A DNA stretch of 64,000 bases from Incurvaria masculella (GCA_946894095.1 OX335652.1:13291001-13355000); one strand, 5' to 3'; numbered from the stretch's first letter, positions 22,503-33,969 are shown. Notes: a model not told the origin generated them from the letters alone. Numbers and translations: made by a program.

Positions 22503-23672
22503 AAGACTCGCGAAGTCTACCAGCTCAGTGTTGTTAGACAGTTCGATGTTATTTTTGTTGGAGGAAGAGCTTAGTTCTTGTGCTCCCAATTTCTAAAATT
22601 AGTTGGCTATTAAGGGCCTGGTACTAGCCAAATCGCAAAGTTAGACGAGGCACCCCAAGTAAACTAACTAAGTCTGACGATTATAAGTGTCATTCTTACA
22701 ATATATGATTCCTTGTCTAGGAATTGAATTATTTTCGTTAATGTATGTTTCCTTTTTCTATCCAAAATACATTGCGGAAACGGTGTCCATTTCCGAACTT
22801 TTTTGACTAAATGTAGAAATCTAAAAGCAAATGGAATTTTTTATTTATGCATATATGCTGTTTTTGCTTATATCTAGAAATCGAATTACTTTCAGATTTC
22901 TAATGAGAAAAATCAACTTTTTTATTTTTATTATTATTTAAATAAATGATGGAATAAAAAAATATTAACAATCCATTATCAGTCTGGAGTTCTATTTGGA
23001 TTTGCTGAAGCGTTTCACTACATATTATTACATTTGTTATAAAGTGCATTTGTATGGCGCGAGTAGTTGGCTAGTCCTAGCGCCTTAAGATAATATATCT
23101 ATGGCAAGCAAGGAAGGACTCGCGTGAGTGTAACGAGTACATTCAGAGTATTTCCTCTTCAGAATCTAAGGGCAAACACAAGAATAATGAATGTCTCCGA
23201 TATTGTAAGTGCAGCGTATCTCTTCTCTTATGGGGTTCACAGGACAATTTCCTACACACAGATATGTATATGCATGATTTCGCAAATGCGCAGAACTTTT
23301 CTTTTGTTTTATATTTTTATTTTAATAAAATGCTGTTTTTTTAAATTAGTGAAATATGTTAAGTTAAGTTAACATTCTGTTATTGTTACACATGCTGTGT
23401 TCGCTACTTGTGGGGTGTGCACGAACGCTATATTTTTATAACACATCTCCTTTTGTAAATTGTACGTGTATTACCCTGTTGGCGGACCTCAATAAACAAA
23501 GAAAAATTTTGACTTTACAGAGACGGCCTTAATACAAGAGGCGGGAGAGTAATTTGCACTTGCACATTGATACCACACGAACGTTAACATTTCAACGTAT
23601 TAAAGTGACCGAGATAATGTGAAACAAAGGCGGTTCAATTGACACGAGCGAGAAGGACACGTAACGGTTTCA
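22503..23672. other. Unannotated AT-rich unique sequence
   Basis: No gene or known repeat is seen. The 82-codon frame at 23124-23372 starts GTG, ends in AT-rich DNA and has no domain. Confidence 0.4.
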
Positions 23673-24007
23673 GAGCTCCTAGTCCCAGTGGTCACCTAAA
23701 TGGGCGTTTACGGAACTTCGAAGTTACGTAAAAACGTCAAACTCCATACAAGTTTTTACTAGATATTCTGTGGTTTTACTTCTTCAAGCTGTCAAAGTCA
23801 AATTTGGATTTCCGATTTGTATCAAAACGCGGAGTCGGCAACGTCAACATATTTCGGCGATGCACGGTGAGTAAGCTGTCAAATCAAACTCGGACTCGCA
23901 AAAGATAGTTCGCTTAACGCCCACTGCGCGCCCTCTTCAATTTCCCCATTCGTGGATAGGTTTGCCGTAAACGCCAATTTAGGTGATAGCTGGGACCAGG
24001 GTCTCAG
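23673..24007 (-). mobile_element. MITE family C, near full-length copy
   Basis: The ends gagctcctagtcccagtggt and agctgggaccagggtctcag are inverted. The interior carries the family blocks in reverse order (cttcgaagttacgtaaaaac, cggagtcggc, gcgcgccctcttcaattt). Confidence 0.8.
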
Positions 24008-24508
24008 GTTCTAAATCGCTCCACATGCCCGTAACGCCACATAATATATCGCTCGCATGAATATTAATTATGTATCCCTAAATGAAGTGTGGCTAGCGAG
24101 GTCAGGTTACGCGCGAGAGAGGATCGAGAGCCCGCCCTCCCGACACTTATAGTGGCGAGTGAATAATTAAAATCGCCCGCCCGCCGCGCCGCGCCGCTCG
24201 TGCCGAGCCGAGCCCGGCGACACGAAATAAATAGGGCGGCAGGACTGAATCCCCCTCAACTTTAAATTCTTGCCTGCGACACCGGCTACACGCAACGAGG
24301 GAAAATAGGCACACGTACACATAACTCTGCCGTCCCTCTGTCTCCCTCTGTACTTTCGCTCAACGTGAAACGGGAAGGAAATGCACAAATTCACAGTCGA
24401 CATTCCAAAAATAAGAACCCACCGATCCTATAGATCCTTCATCTGTAGGGTCGGTAAACAATAGAATGAACTCCGAGATATTGTCCCCAAATTACGAGCT
24501 GGGCTACC
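24008..24508. other. Unannotated sequence with GC-rich patch
   Basis: A GC-rich patch spans 24170-24225 (gcccgcccgccgcgccgcgc). No supported exon or repeat is seen. Confidence 0.4.
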
Positions 24509-24724
24509 AAATTTGTATGAAAAGGCGGGTCTGCGTTAACGGCAACGTCAACGTATTTACAGCGAGAATGAGTAAGCCGTTAAATAAAAATCAGACTCGC
24601 AATCGCATGTTAGTTCGCTTTTCACCCACTGCAAGCGCTCTTAATTCTCCAAACAATTGAAAACGCTAGTCGACCGGTTTTGCGTAAACGCCAATTTAGA
24701 TAACAGGTCGGACTAGGGGCTCTG
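24509..24724 (-). mobile_element. MITE family C, truncated and diverged copy
   Basis: Family blocks are present (aatttgtatgaaaaggcggg, cgtcaacgtatttacagcg, gcaagcgctcttaattctcc, gtaaacgccaatttagataa, ggactaggggctctg). The half with the aaaccacagaatatt block is missing, and divergence is higher than in other copies. Confidence 0.7.
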
Positions 24725-24819
24725 TTCCTAAGTAATTATTTTTTGACGTCGTAACGCAAGTTTCCGACGCTGGGAGGCAGAGCGGAGGCGCGGTGCGACG
24801 TGGCCTTAGCAACCTGAGG

Positions 24820-24895
24820 ATTACCATTGTAAATTAACTCTCTGGGTGAACATGCAAGTGAGTGATTAAATCTGTCGTGTAGTTGCATTTCGTGT
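24820..24895 (+). repeat. Single arm of the GGGG..TACCAT MITE (family G)
   Basis: The block ttaccattgtaaattaactc ... catgcaagtgagtgattaaa ... agttgcatttcgt matches the left arm of the complete element at 41171-41390. A shorter trace (caggcaagtgagtgattcaa) is at 26142. Confidence 0.55.
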
Positions 24896-26269
24896 TTTTC
24901 TTACATACATTACAGTCCCTTTATATTGTACCTGCACACATTTTCTCGTATCTGTGGTCGTATCGCATGTATGTACATTGCCCGCGATGATCTACATTAG
25001 TTAATTATTTTCGAAGAGCCGAGAATTTGACGTTATTCTAACCGAGAGAAAAGCGGCGGAGGAGACGAATCGAGAGAACAAACAGCCGAGGGAATTTGAT
25101 TAGCAAATTCGCTTTCGATCAAACGTTCCACCGTTTGAAAGTTGACTTATATAGAGCTCGTTAAGGGCTACCACTTAATGTGAGTGCGTGGATGTCGGAT
25201 AGACGTGAGCGAGCGGAGGGCTGGGCGACGAGCGACGAGACGGCGGCTGGCGGAACGCGACGCCAAACGAACCGCGTCTGCGCTAATGGGGTCAACGAAA
25301 TTGGAACAAGCGAAACCATTGTAGCGATTCAACCGCGCGCACTCCACGCGAGCGTCGAGTAGCGAGCGGTATGGCGGCATTATTGGACCACATGCACAGG
25401 AGGTTCACGTGTCGAACCAACTACAAAGATACATATTTTCAGTTCGCACCCTCGACAAGGGCCAACACAAATATATATTATGTTCTCTGTGTCTCACTTA
25501 TTAGGGATAAGTGTACTTACCGGAAACGGGTGGCTCGTATATCACACATATTTTCATATCAGTTCATCACGCCACATTCCCAAAAATACTTCTATGCCAT
25601 GCCAGAACATTTATTTGAGCATGGCTGGCTATATTGAAATTGATGGGAAAGCACTTATTTCTTACTACCTAGCAAGTAAACCATAATCAAGTTCCAATGA
25701 ATTTATTTTATACCAGAGGGGTTAAGAGAGTCGTTACCTTATCAATTCCCCATGCTACGGGCGATAACTGTTTCCATGCTTAATGATATACTAGGTTTGT
25801 GAAATTTTGGATTCTAAAATATGTTATAGAAATACATGTCTTTATGTTTTAAATTGTTTTAACATACCTTTTAGATTGGAAAATATTGCCTAATAAACAT
25901 AGTCTGTTTTTACGTTCATTTTTACTGAAAAATACACATATTTACAAAAATTTCAAAACATACGGACATAGAATTAACCTTTCTCAAGTGATATAAAAAA
26001 TAGATTAAATCTGACAACGTTTAGGGGTAGGGAAACGTTAGGGTCTGGAAGATGATTTCGTTATAATCGTTCGGCCGTGCGAAATTGTGCCTTGGCCAAT
26101 TTTCAAATCTTAGTTTTCTAGTGACTTCACGACGGTCTTAACAGGCAAGTGAGTGATTCAATCTTATTGAAAATACAATACAATTAACATTACATTGCGA
26201 TGAAAAATATTTAGAATTTGCGTATGTGCTCACACAGCACCGCAATTACCAAAATAAGGAATGCTAATT
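24896..26269. other. Unannotated unique sequence
   Basis: No gene is recognised. There is moderate GC at 25180-25370, then AT-rich DNA. Open frames at 25168-25686 overlap on both strands and lack domains. Confidence 0.4.
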
Positions 26270-27527
26270 TCTGCAAGTAGAATCATATTATAACCTAAAG
26301 AAAAACAATCTTTGCACATCATGCTTACAACAAATTGATGCCGCCATATACGCGCCTAATGGGCGCTAAACAAGCTTGCACTTTGAGTGACTTTGGTACA
26401 ATATTCGTTCAAGAATTGGGGTCAGAAATGTACAAATTCAACGGCAATTATAAATAGTTGCCACATCTTAAATCGGAGACCTTCGCTACGCTCCGTCAAT
26501 AATCTAAAGAAAAAAAATATTTGCACAACATGCTTCGAATGAATACGTCATATACATACCCAATGGGCGTCCTAACAAGCGTGCACCTCGAGTGACTTAG
26601 GTACAAATTTCGTTCAAGAATTGGGGTCAGAAATGTACAAATTCCGCGGCAATTATGAATAGTTGGTGGCCAGATGATTTGCCTAATCTTGAAATGGAGA
26701 CCTTCTCTACGCTTGGTCAATAATCTAAAGAAAAAAAAAATTTGGACAACATGCGTCCAATGAATACGAATACATACCTAATGGGCGTCAAAACAAGCGT
26801 GCACTTTGAGTGAGTTTGGTCTAATATTCGTTCAAGAATTGGGGATAGATGGTCGTTCGCAGATCAAGCTGCCTCTAGTGCTCTCTGTGCTTCACTGTCG
26901 CAAACAACCACTCATCAGGGTTCCTCCGTGCGTAGTGGACTCGTCCCCCCTATTCCCTCAGACATTACGTTACGCACTATCGCTTGGTCAATAATCTAAA
27001 GAAAAAAAATATTTGGACAACATGCGTCGAATGAATACGAATAGATACCTAATGGGCGTCAAGACAAGCGTGCACTTTGAGTGACTTTGGTCTAATATTC
27101 GTTCAAGAATTGGGGATAGATGGTCGTTCGCAGATCAAGCTGCCTCTAGTGCTCTCTGTGCTTCACGGTCGCAGGCAACCAGTCATCGGAGTTTCTCCGT
27201 GCGTAGTGGACTCGTCCCCCCTATTCCCTCAGACATTACGTTACGCACTATCGCTTGGTCAATAATGTAAAGAAAAAAAATATTTGGACAACATGCGTCG
27301 AATGAATACGAATACATACCTAATGGGCGTCAAAAGAAGCGTGCACTTTGAGTGACTTTGGTTTAATATTCGTTCAAGAATTGGGGATAGATGGTCGTTC
27401 GCAGATCAAGCTGCCTCTAGTGCTCTCTGTGCTTCACGGTCGCAAACAACCAGTCATCGGGGTTCCTCCGTGCGTAGTGGACTCGTCCCCCCTATTCCCT
27501 CAGACATTACGTTACGCACTATCGCCA
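26270..27527 (+). repeat. Satellite-like tandem array, five units, last three of 271 bp
   Basis: The landmark gttcaagaattgggg recurs near 26408, 26612, 26830, 27101 and 27372, so spacings are about 204, 218, 271 and 271 bp. All units share the block agtgactttggt..aatattcg and the block ggtcaataatctaaagaaaa. Units 1-2 have a middle segment with gtcagaaatgtacaaatt. Units 3-5 instead carry a different block of about 145 bp (atggtcgttcgcagatcaag to cattacgttacgcactatcg). Each of the last three units keeps a 62-74 codon open frame, but most differences between units change the amino acid, so selection for protein is not supported. Confidence 0.85.
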
Positions 27528-27778
27528 AATTTAATTAACGGACCGAACATTCGCATTCCACTCACATTGTGAATGGTAATAGTCTCGCAAACGGGTAGCA
27601 TTTCTTCCGAGTCGAAATATCACGAGAGGTCATTCAACTACTCGTTTCGCCCAAAATTATGTTTTTTCGTTCCCTTAAAACGAAAAAGCACGGTACACTA
27701 TTCCCAATTCCGTGATTCAGGGATTAGAAACTACTTTCGAAACCAATCTAAATGTGTGGTGTAAACGAGCCCTCATCG

Positions 27779-28058
27779 TTTTTAGGGTTCCGTACCCAAA
27801 GGGTGCCAACGGAATCTTATTACTCAGCCTCCGCTGTCCGTCCGTCTGCCACAGGGCTGTATCTCAGTAACCGTAACAGATAGACAGCTGAAATTTTCAC
27901 AGAGTGTGTATTTATTTTGCCGCTCTAACAACAAATAGGTAAAATAAAAAAATATATTAAAATTAAGATGGGTCCCCATACAAAAAACGTGATTTTTTTG
28001 TATTAAATATTTTACGATGGTACGGAACCCTTCGTGTGCGAGTCCGACTCGCACTTGT
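27779..28058 (+). mobile_element. Family L repeat, copy 6
   Basis: It runs from tttttagggttccgtaccca to gcgagtccgactcgcacttg, then stops at tttgaaat, so the usual ggccggttttt tail is cut. The (GTCC)n tract is nearly absent (gtccgtccgtctgc). Confidence 0.9.
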
Positions 28059-28085
28059 TTGAAATCTTGGACAGTACGGAAGTTA

Positions 28086-28429
28086 AATGAAATAACTTTT
28101 TCTTATCTTTAGATAACCATAAACCTATTGACCTTATGAAACGTACATTATGAGAAACAGAAAAAAATATGGACAAGGAAAAGTTGTTTAGTCATAGCGT
28201 AAGTTACGAGTTACGCTAAGGACGATACGTTTTTGAAATTATAAAAAAAACAACATAAATGAAATAACTTTTTCTTATCTTTAGATAACCATAAACCTAT
28301 TGACCTTATGAAACGTACATTATGAGAAACAGAAAAAAATATGGACAAGGAAAAGTTGTTTAGTCATAGCGTAAGTTACGAGTTACGCTAAGGACGATAC
28401 GTTTTTGAAATTATAAAAAAAACAACAAA
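28086..28429 (+). repeat. Recent tandem duplication, two 172-bp units
   Basis: The block gaaataactttttcttatct to attataaaaaaaacaaca occurs at 28089 and again at 28261, with no difference that I can see over about 165 bp. Each unit contains a small foldback, agcgtaa/ttacgct. The tandem identity points to a very young duplication or an assembly duplication. Confidence 0.9.
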
Positions 28430-28560
28430 ATGTCGAATATCTCGAAAACCGTAAAACAATGAACCGAGTAAGTTGGCCTAAATAGGTTCCAAGTGATTGC
28501 TTCTATCGGCTTCTAAAAGGTTTACCATGACCTGCATAACACCCTGTATAGGCTACATAT

Positions 28561-28840
28561 AAAAACCGGCCAAGTGTGAATCGGACTCGCACACGAAGGG
28601 TTCAGCAACATCGTAGAAGATTTAACACAAAAAAATCATGTTTTTGTATGTGTTTTTGTAACTTTCATTTTTATTATTTTTTTATTTTACCTATTTGTTG
28701 TTATAGCGGCAAAATAAATACTCTGTGAAAATTTTATTTACGGTTCGTGAAATACAGCCCTGTGATAAGCCGACGGACGGAGAGCGGAGGCTTAGTAATA
28801 GGGTTCCGTTGGCAACCTTTGGGTACGGAAACCTAAAAAA
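28561..28840 (-). mobile_element. Family L repeat, copy 7
   Basis: Reverse orientation, aaaaaccggccaagtgtgaa to gggtacggaaacctaaaaaa. The copy is close to full length with a degenerate (GGAC)n tract (gccgacggacggagag). Confidence 0.9.
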
Positions 28841-29327
28841 GGACATGAGGTAAAGAGATGACACTTTCCAGCTACAGATACAAAGGCGTCCGAACGGCAA
28901 AAGCTTGAGACCGGCTGCAGTTGCGTCCGCCGCGGAGCGTCGGGGACGGGGGCGGATAGACCCGGACGGATAAATCCCGTTCTCCAATTACGCAGCCGTC
29001 GCCGGGGCCGAGGTCGCCAGAGTTGGAAATCAGTTTGCCACTATTGAATTATACGAGGCGAGGCGAGCCGGCGCGACGGGCGCGGCCGGAACGTCATACG
29101 CCAAAGTTTAATCTCCCGGAGGCACGGCGGGCTTATTATGCAAATATTCCCGCCGGGTCATCTCTGCGAGTCACGTACGGGCGGGGGCCCGCGCTCCGAC
29201 CGAAGGTACCTTCTGTGCCTGGCGCCGCGCGCGCCCGCGGCCAGGTACCGCCGAGTGACGCCGCGCCAGCTCGGCCCGCAATACGAGGGAACACTCACAC
29301 CACCTTCGAGACTTGCGTGTACTAGAC
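28841..29327. other. GC-rich unannotated stretch
   Basis: High GC with many CG dinucleotides runs from about 28915 to 29290. An open frame at 29023-29325 is proline/arginine-rich through composition only. The island could mark a promoter, but no exon is supported. Confidence 0.35.
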
Positions 29328-29652
29328 TGAGCCCCTAGTCCCAGTTGTCACATAAAATGGCGTTAACGCCAAAGCGATCGACTGGCGTTTTCAAATGTAT
29401 GGAGAATTGAAGAGCGTGCGCAGTGGGCGTTAAGCGAACAAACATTTGCCAGTCCGAGTTTGACTTGACGGCTTACTCACCGTCGCTGTAAATACGTTAC
29501 CGTTGCCTTTTACGCCGACTTCGCCTTTTTATACAAATCGCATAATAAAACCATATAATAAGTAGCAACACTTGTACGGGGTTTGCCGGTTTTACGTAAC
29601 TTCCAAGTTCCGTAAACGTCAATTTATTTGATAGCCGGGACTAGACGCTCAG
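29328..29652 (+). mobile_element. MITE family C, near full-length copy
   Basis: It opens gagcccctagtcccagttgt and closes tagccgggactagacgctca. Interior blocks are in the standard order (gatcgactggcgttttcaaa, gtgcgcagtgggcgttaagc, cgtcgctgtaaatacgttac). Confidence 0.8.
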
Positions 29653-29657
29653 TTTAT

Positions 29658-29977
29658 TTCGATAGCTCAGGGGCGCGTGGACTTGCCTTCTATACCAGAG
29701 ATCATGGGTTCAAATCCTCATCCCTTTCATCTACCAATTTCTTTCTTTTTCTTAGTTGGATAAGTGCATTCGGAATTCATGTTAAACTGTGAACCCTTCC
29801 CCTACTAGGTGGTAGGGTTAAGTTCGCACGGGTTGCGCGTTGGATGAAAAGATGGTCGAAACGGCAATGACCAATTATCCGTGTTTTCAATTCAGTTCAA
29901 TGTAGCCGTGCTCATAAAGGGACGGTCCTGGAATAGCACCTAATTCCTTCGGAAGTAAATCCATGTTCAGTTACATT
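29658..29977 (+). mobile_element. tRNA-headed SINE with shared tail module
   Basis: The head has an A-box-like tagctcaggggcgcgtgg at 29663 and a consensus B box ggttcaaatcc at 29707-29717. A leader (gttggataagtgcattcgga) follows, then the tail module: ctactaggtggtagggttaa, gcgttggatgaaaagatggt, ccgtgttttcaattcagttc, gggacggtcctggaatagca, cctaattccttcggaa. The same tail follows the 5S-type head at 30909-31275. The strand is set by the box order. Confidence 0.8.
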
Positions 29978-30872
29978 TTTTACTATTTCATTAAGGAAGA
30001 TAGATAGGAAGTAGCTGATAGACCTTTTTTAAAAACATTTTTTTCTCCGATTGAACATTTTATCTTGGAACAAGATAATCAACAAACAAGCTAATACAAG
30101 ATAGATATACCCAGCTGTGTGTTAACTCCTTGCACTATAAATAATAATGCACGATAAAAACAAATAATAAACGACGAATAAAACAAAATATACACCAACG
30201 TTTTATTAATGAGTATTCACAAGACCAGAAGACGGAGCTCGTCGAAGAAATGCTAAACGAGTCCATTTTCTCCAGTCAGATGATTGTCGAACTCGACGAT
30301 CGAAGAGGGGTGGGGGAGCTCTAACGCAAGGCGTCTGCTCATTTTAATAATCACAGCCGCACATTGAATAACTCCAATCAACTGCCTCGAATGAAGAGTT
30401 GGACGGAGAAGTCTAAATTAACACCGGAGGCAGGGTTGCCGAGCGGGAAACGCCCAACTTTTTCCTCGTCCGACGGCGGCGGGAGGTAATTAAGCGAAAA
30501 TCGAAAAACGCCAGAGCCTCCGACCGAGCGGGGCTTATGTAAATTTAGTGCGATTCAACGGGCCTCGCACACCCCTAGCATCCAGGCGACGCGAGACGCC
30601 CCAACCGCGCCGTCTCCGCAGCCACGGCCGCTCCTGCTGTGTCGATCGTTACCGAGGATAGCAACATCCAGACGAGAAAAAGTCGAAACCGAATGTGCGG
30701 AAAATTATGGGAACATACAAAATTAGAGACTACTTCATATCTTACGTTCATTTACTTGTTATCGGTCAGTAAATACTTTCTAAGCTATGAAACAATACAT
30801 GCTATGGCACTAGAGTCCGTGCGGAAAGAGAATCGGCGTGGCGTACAATGGAACTAACATTAAGGTTTTTTA
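29978..30872. other. Unannotated unique sequence
   Basis: No gene is recognised. GC-rich patches lie at 30420-30500 and 30570-30650. The latter contains an acceptor-like gccgtctccgcag, but no convincing exon follows. Confidence 0.35.
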
Positions 30873-30908
30873 CATGGCAGCCTCAGTGGGGCCACTGAGG
30901 CTGCCATG
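30873..30908. repeat. Perfect 36-bp foldback at the head of the 5S SINE
   Basis: The arms catggcagcctcagtgg and ccactgaggctgccatg are exact inverses with a 2-base loop. The foldback directly adjoins the 5' end of the 5S-derived SINE. Confidence 0.85.
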
Positions 30909-31275
30909 TGGCGCGAGACTTCGGCGATCGCTCTCCGAAGTTAAGCAACGCTGGGTCCGGTCTGGTCTTGGATGGGTGACCATTCGACCGTTGAGAGAGG
31001 CTGGCCGTGGTTCGGATTCCACGTTAAGCTGTAGGTCCCCTTCCTTACTTACTAGGTGGTAGGGTTTATCCCGCCCGGGTTGGTACCATCGCATTGGATG
31101 AACGATGGTCGAAGCGGCAATGAAAATTGTCCGTGTTTTCCATCCAGTTCAATGTAGCCGTGCAATATAAGGAAGGTCCTGGCATGGCACCTAGTTCCCA
31201 TGTGGTGTGTTGGGCTAATACCATGACATAACTTGTGGTATTAGCCATCCATGTCCAGTCACATAAAAAAAAAAA
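30909..31275 (+). mobile_element. 5S rRNA-headed SINE (SINE3-type) with poly(A)
   Basis: The head carries ctctccgaagttaagcaacg, ctgggtccggtctggtcttg and gatgggtgacca (30931-30982). These are the A-box, intermediate-element and flanking sequences of the 5S rRNA internal promoter. The head is joined to the same tail module as the tRNA-headed SINEs here (actaggtggtagggttt, cccgcccgggttggtaccat, gatggtcgaagcggcaatga, ttccatccagttcaatgtag, gaaggtcctggcatggcacc) and ends in an A-run at 31265-31275. The promoter elements look fairly intact, so Pol III transcription is conceivable. No ORF is present or expected. Confidence 0.85.
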
Positions 31276-32214
31276 ACCCAACCCAGCCATTATTAAGACC
31301 TGAGAATCTAAAAATATGATATTCTAACACAGCCTCAAAATATCAAGTAGTTACAGTCATACTATAATGACGTGCCAGTGTTGTCAACAGGACAAATACA
31401 GTAAATGTGCACATGTGCGCCCTCTAATCTTACGACTGTTCTCTTTCCGCACAGAGCACAATGAAAGTAATATAGCAGCAAGGTAAACCGACAATCATAT
31501 TTGACATGAGTGACATGAACTTGTGCAATGTGATAGGTAAATAAAAACCGTTCAAGCATGAACGTGTTAACGTGCCGAGGGTCCCGTCAATACTGGAAAT
31601 GGACATGTTGGGATATCACAAAGAGTGATTTTTGGCGATTTCATGCAAAATTTGCGCTTTAGAAATATAGGTTTTTCTCAAAAAGTATGACTTTTGAGCA
31701 GAAGTAATTATAGTTGGTGCTCAACTACATATCTAAGTGTACCTATAGTGGTTATTTATGCTATAGAAATTTACAATAACCGTTAATATGTAGGAGCGCG
31801 TCAAAATGCGTGTGACCGCCAAACCATAAGGTCCCTTTTTTCGCTTTTTGCGACGAGACCCTAAAAAGTATATGTGAATTTGTAAAATAAGGGTATGTGT
31901 GTTACGTGGAGGCAGTGGCAAATAAGATATTTTGTATAGAGTTGTAAAAATGTCCAGTGAATTTTTTGGCCAGTTCTTCTAAGATATGATTTCAATAATC
32001 TGGTCAGATGTTAAAATATGACAAATCCGAGTCCAGTGGATGATATATGAAGTATGTCTATGGATTATACAGAAAGAATAATAAGTAATGCAGATAATAC
32101 ATAGTAGATTTAAAATTTGGTAAATTCCTTGTAGCGCTAAGCACTCGCTTCGCGGTTTGGATACGTGAAACTCGCCTATAGTTTAGGCAGTAAAATCGTG
32201 ATATGACGTGGTTA
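31276..32214. other. Unannotated AT-rich unique sequence
   Basis: No gene or named repeat is seen. Short open frames are unsupported. Confidence 0.4.
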
Positions 32215-32734
32215 TAGACTAGGAGGTCGCGACCAAAATGTTAACGACAATGTAAATGGCTGAAACTGGGTTCACAGGATAAAGACTAACCCTCCGAAGC
32301 TAAAAGTGTCGGCCTGCCTGCGCCAAGTGGTCAAGTTACGTAGATAAGGCGCCTGAAAAAGTAGTTTTGGTGAAACTAAATATTTATGATAAGGTAAATG
32401 GCTGAAAATAACGAAGCATGAAAGTATCAGTACAAACTTGCTCAGCAATACCAAAACTGAAAAAATGTTCAGTTGCATTTCGTAGTTATAGGCGATTTAA
32501 GTTACAGCTATAACTTTATATTTTAGTATTTAATAAAAAAACCCACAGGTTATTGTTGTAAAATTAAAAGGTATCAATATTTCTAGAAAATCAGTATATT
32601 TATCAGCAGGTATCGCAACCACTTGGCGCAGGCAGACCGACATATTTAGCATCAGAGGGTTGGTCTCTAACGTGTGAACCCAGATTCAGCCATTCACTTT
32701 ATCGTGACCAAAAATGTCGTGACCTCCCGGAATA
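32215..32734 (+). mobile_element. TA-flanked long-TIR MITE (family T), copy 2
   Basis: It begins TAgactaggaggtcgcgacc and ends gtcgtgacctcccggaaTA. It is slightly shorter than copy 1, with a gap around the ccaatctag block near 32605. Confidence 0.85.
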
Positions 32735-33224
32735 TCGCCGCGCTGGCCGCAGTCGACTCACGTGTAGCGATCGTACGGCACGTGCGGTGACAAACCTCTA
32801 CAAACTACCCACTTCTCACTACCTACACGATCACTTTATTCTATTTATTAGGAGGAAGCAAGGGCAGCCGTATCACGGTGGCTCTTCGCATTTAACGTCG
32901 CGAACGTAATTGAATAAGCCCTAATGACGTTAATTACTTAGCGGTTGCTATACAGAGCATCGTACAAAGGGCGAGTGTGTTAGATAAACTTTTCAATTTA
33001 TGTAACGTCGTTTTGAGTTTAATGTATGTAAAGTTGAGTTTGGAATGATCAATTAGCATACTTACTCATACATCATTCAAAGTTCATAGTGCAAAACACG
33101 ATACCTGGAAGTGGTCCAAGGTTGATCCAATAGGTGAAATTTTGATAAAATTATCCATAGATCAGTCGTTTATGTTTTAATGCTGTCATGTTGGTAGACA
33201 TTGAGCGCCACTGTGTATTAAAGT
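32735..33224. other. Unannotated sequence
   Basis: No gene or repeat family is recognised. A short GC-rich part lies at 32735-32790. Confidence 0.4.
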
Positions 33225-33470
33225 TTGGACCACAGTAGAGAAAAGGAAGTAGAAGTGTCATGTGGTCGTTACTTGCGACTCCGCCGTACAGAAAATTAGT
33301 GCATATAATCGTATCGGAAACCGGCCGCGCGTCGTAGTTTTGACACACAGTCCAAGGATCGCCGCCCCGCGCGAATGTAACCCCGAAATGCATTAGTCAA
33401 GTCAGTTCCTACAGAAACCTTCCAAAAGTCTGTGACCATGTTGGCCTGGAGACAGCGGGTCTCATAGTAG
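33225..33470 (+). repeat. Low-copy dispersed repeat (family P), copy 2
   Basis: Same block order as 16900-17200: agagaaaaggaagtagaagt, gcgactccgccgtacag, cggaaaccggccgcgcgtcg, agtcaagtcag, agacagcgggtctcat. Confidence 0.55.
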
Positions 33471-33495
33471 GCACACTAGATGGCATATCTCCTTG

Positions 33496-33788
33496 TTAGG
33501 GTTCCGTACCCAAGGGGTGCCAACGGAACCCTATTACTAAGCATCCGATGTGCGTCCGTCCATCAGTCCGTCCGTCTGTCACAAGGCTGTATCGCATGAG
33601 CCGTAATAGGTAGACAGCTGAAATTTTCACAGAGTGTGTATTTATTTTGCCGCTATGACAACAAATAGATAAAATTAAAAAATAAAGGGGGGCCTCACAC
33701 AAAAAACGTGATTTTTTTCTCGTAAATATTGTATGATGGTACGGAACCCTTTGTGTGCGAGTCCGACTCGTACTTGGCCGATTTTTTG
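33496..33788 (+). mobile_element. Family L repeat, copy 8
   Basis: It runs from ttagggttccgtacccaagg to gactcgtacttggccgattt. The copy is full length, with a short (GTCC)n tract. Confidence 0.9.
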
Positions 33789-33799
33789 ATCTGAGATTT

Positions 33800-33969
33800 A
33801 GGCTGAGATAAATAGTCGTAACAGAAACTAAGACTAACGAAAAGTAGTACTTTGTGACGTCAATTTGCATCACTTTGAGATTCCGTCCATACAAAATGTG
33901 TCAAAATGACGTCACAAAGTACTACTTTGCGTTAGCATTAGTTTCCGGTACGACTATTTATCTCAGCCT
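33800..33969. mobile_element. Snapback MITE (family S), complete copy
   Basis: The element of about 170 bp is nearly one long hairpin: aggctgagataaatagtcgt at the left and its inverse, acgactatttatctcagcct, at the right, with inverted similarity almost to the centre. Each arm includes aaagtagtactttgtgacgt; the left arm has tgacgtca followed by a, and the right arm has tgacgtca followed by c. It is non-coding. Confidence 0.85.

Noticed and set aside
26806..27572. Three similar 62-74 codon frames as possible tandem genes
   Set aside because: They are spaced by the satellite period, upstream units lack the block, and most unit differences change the amino acid.
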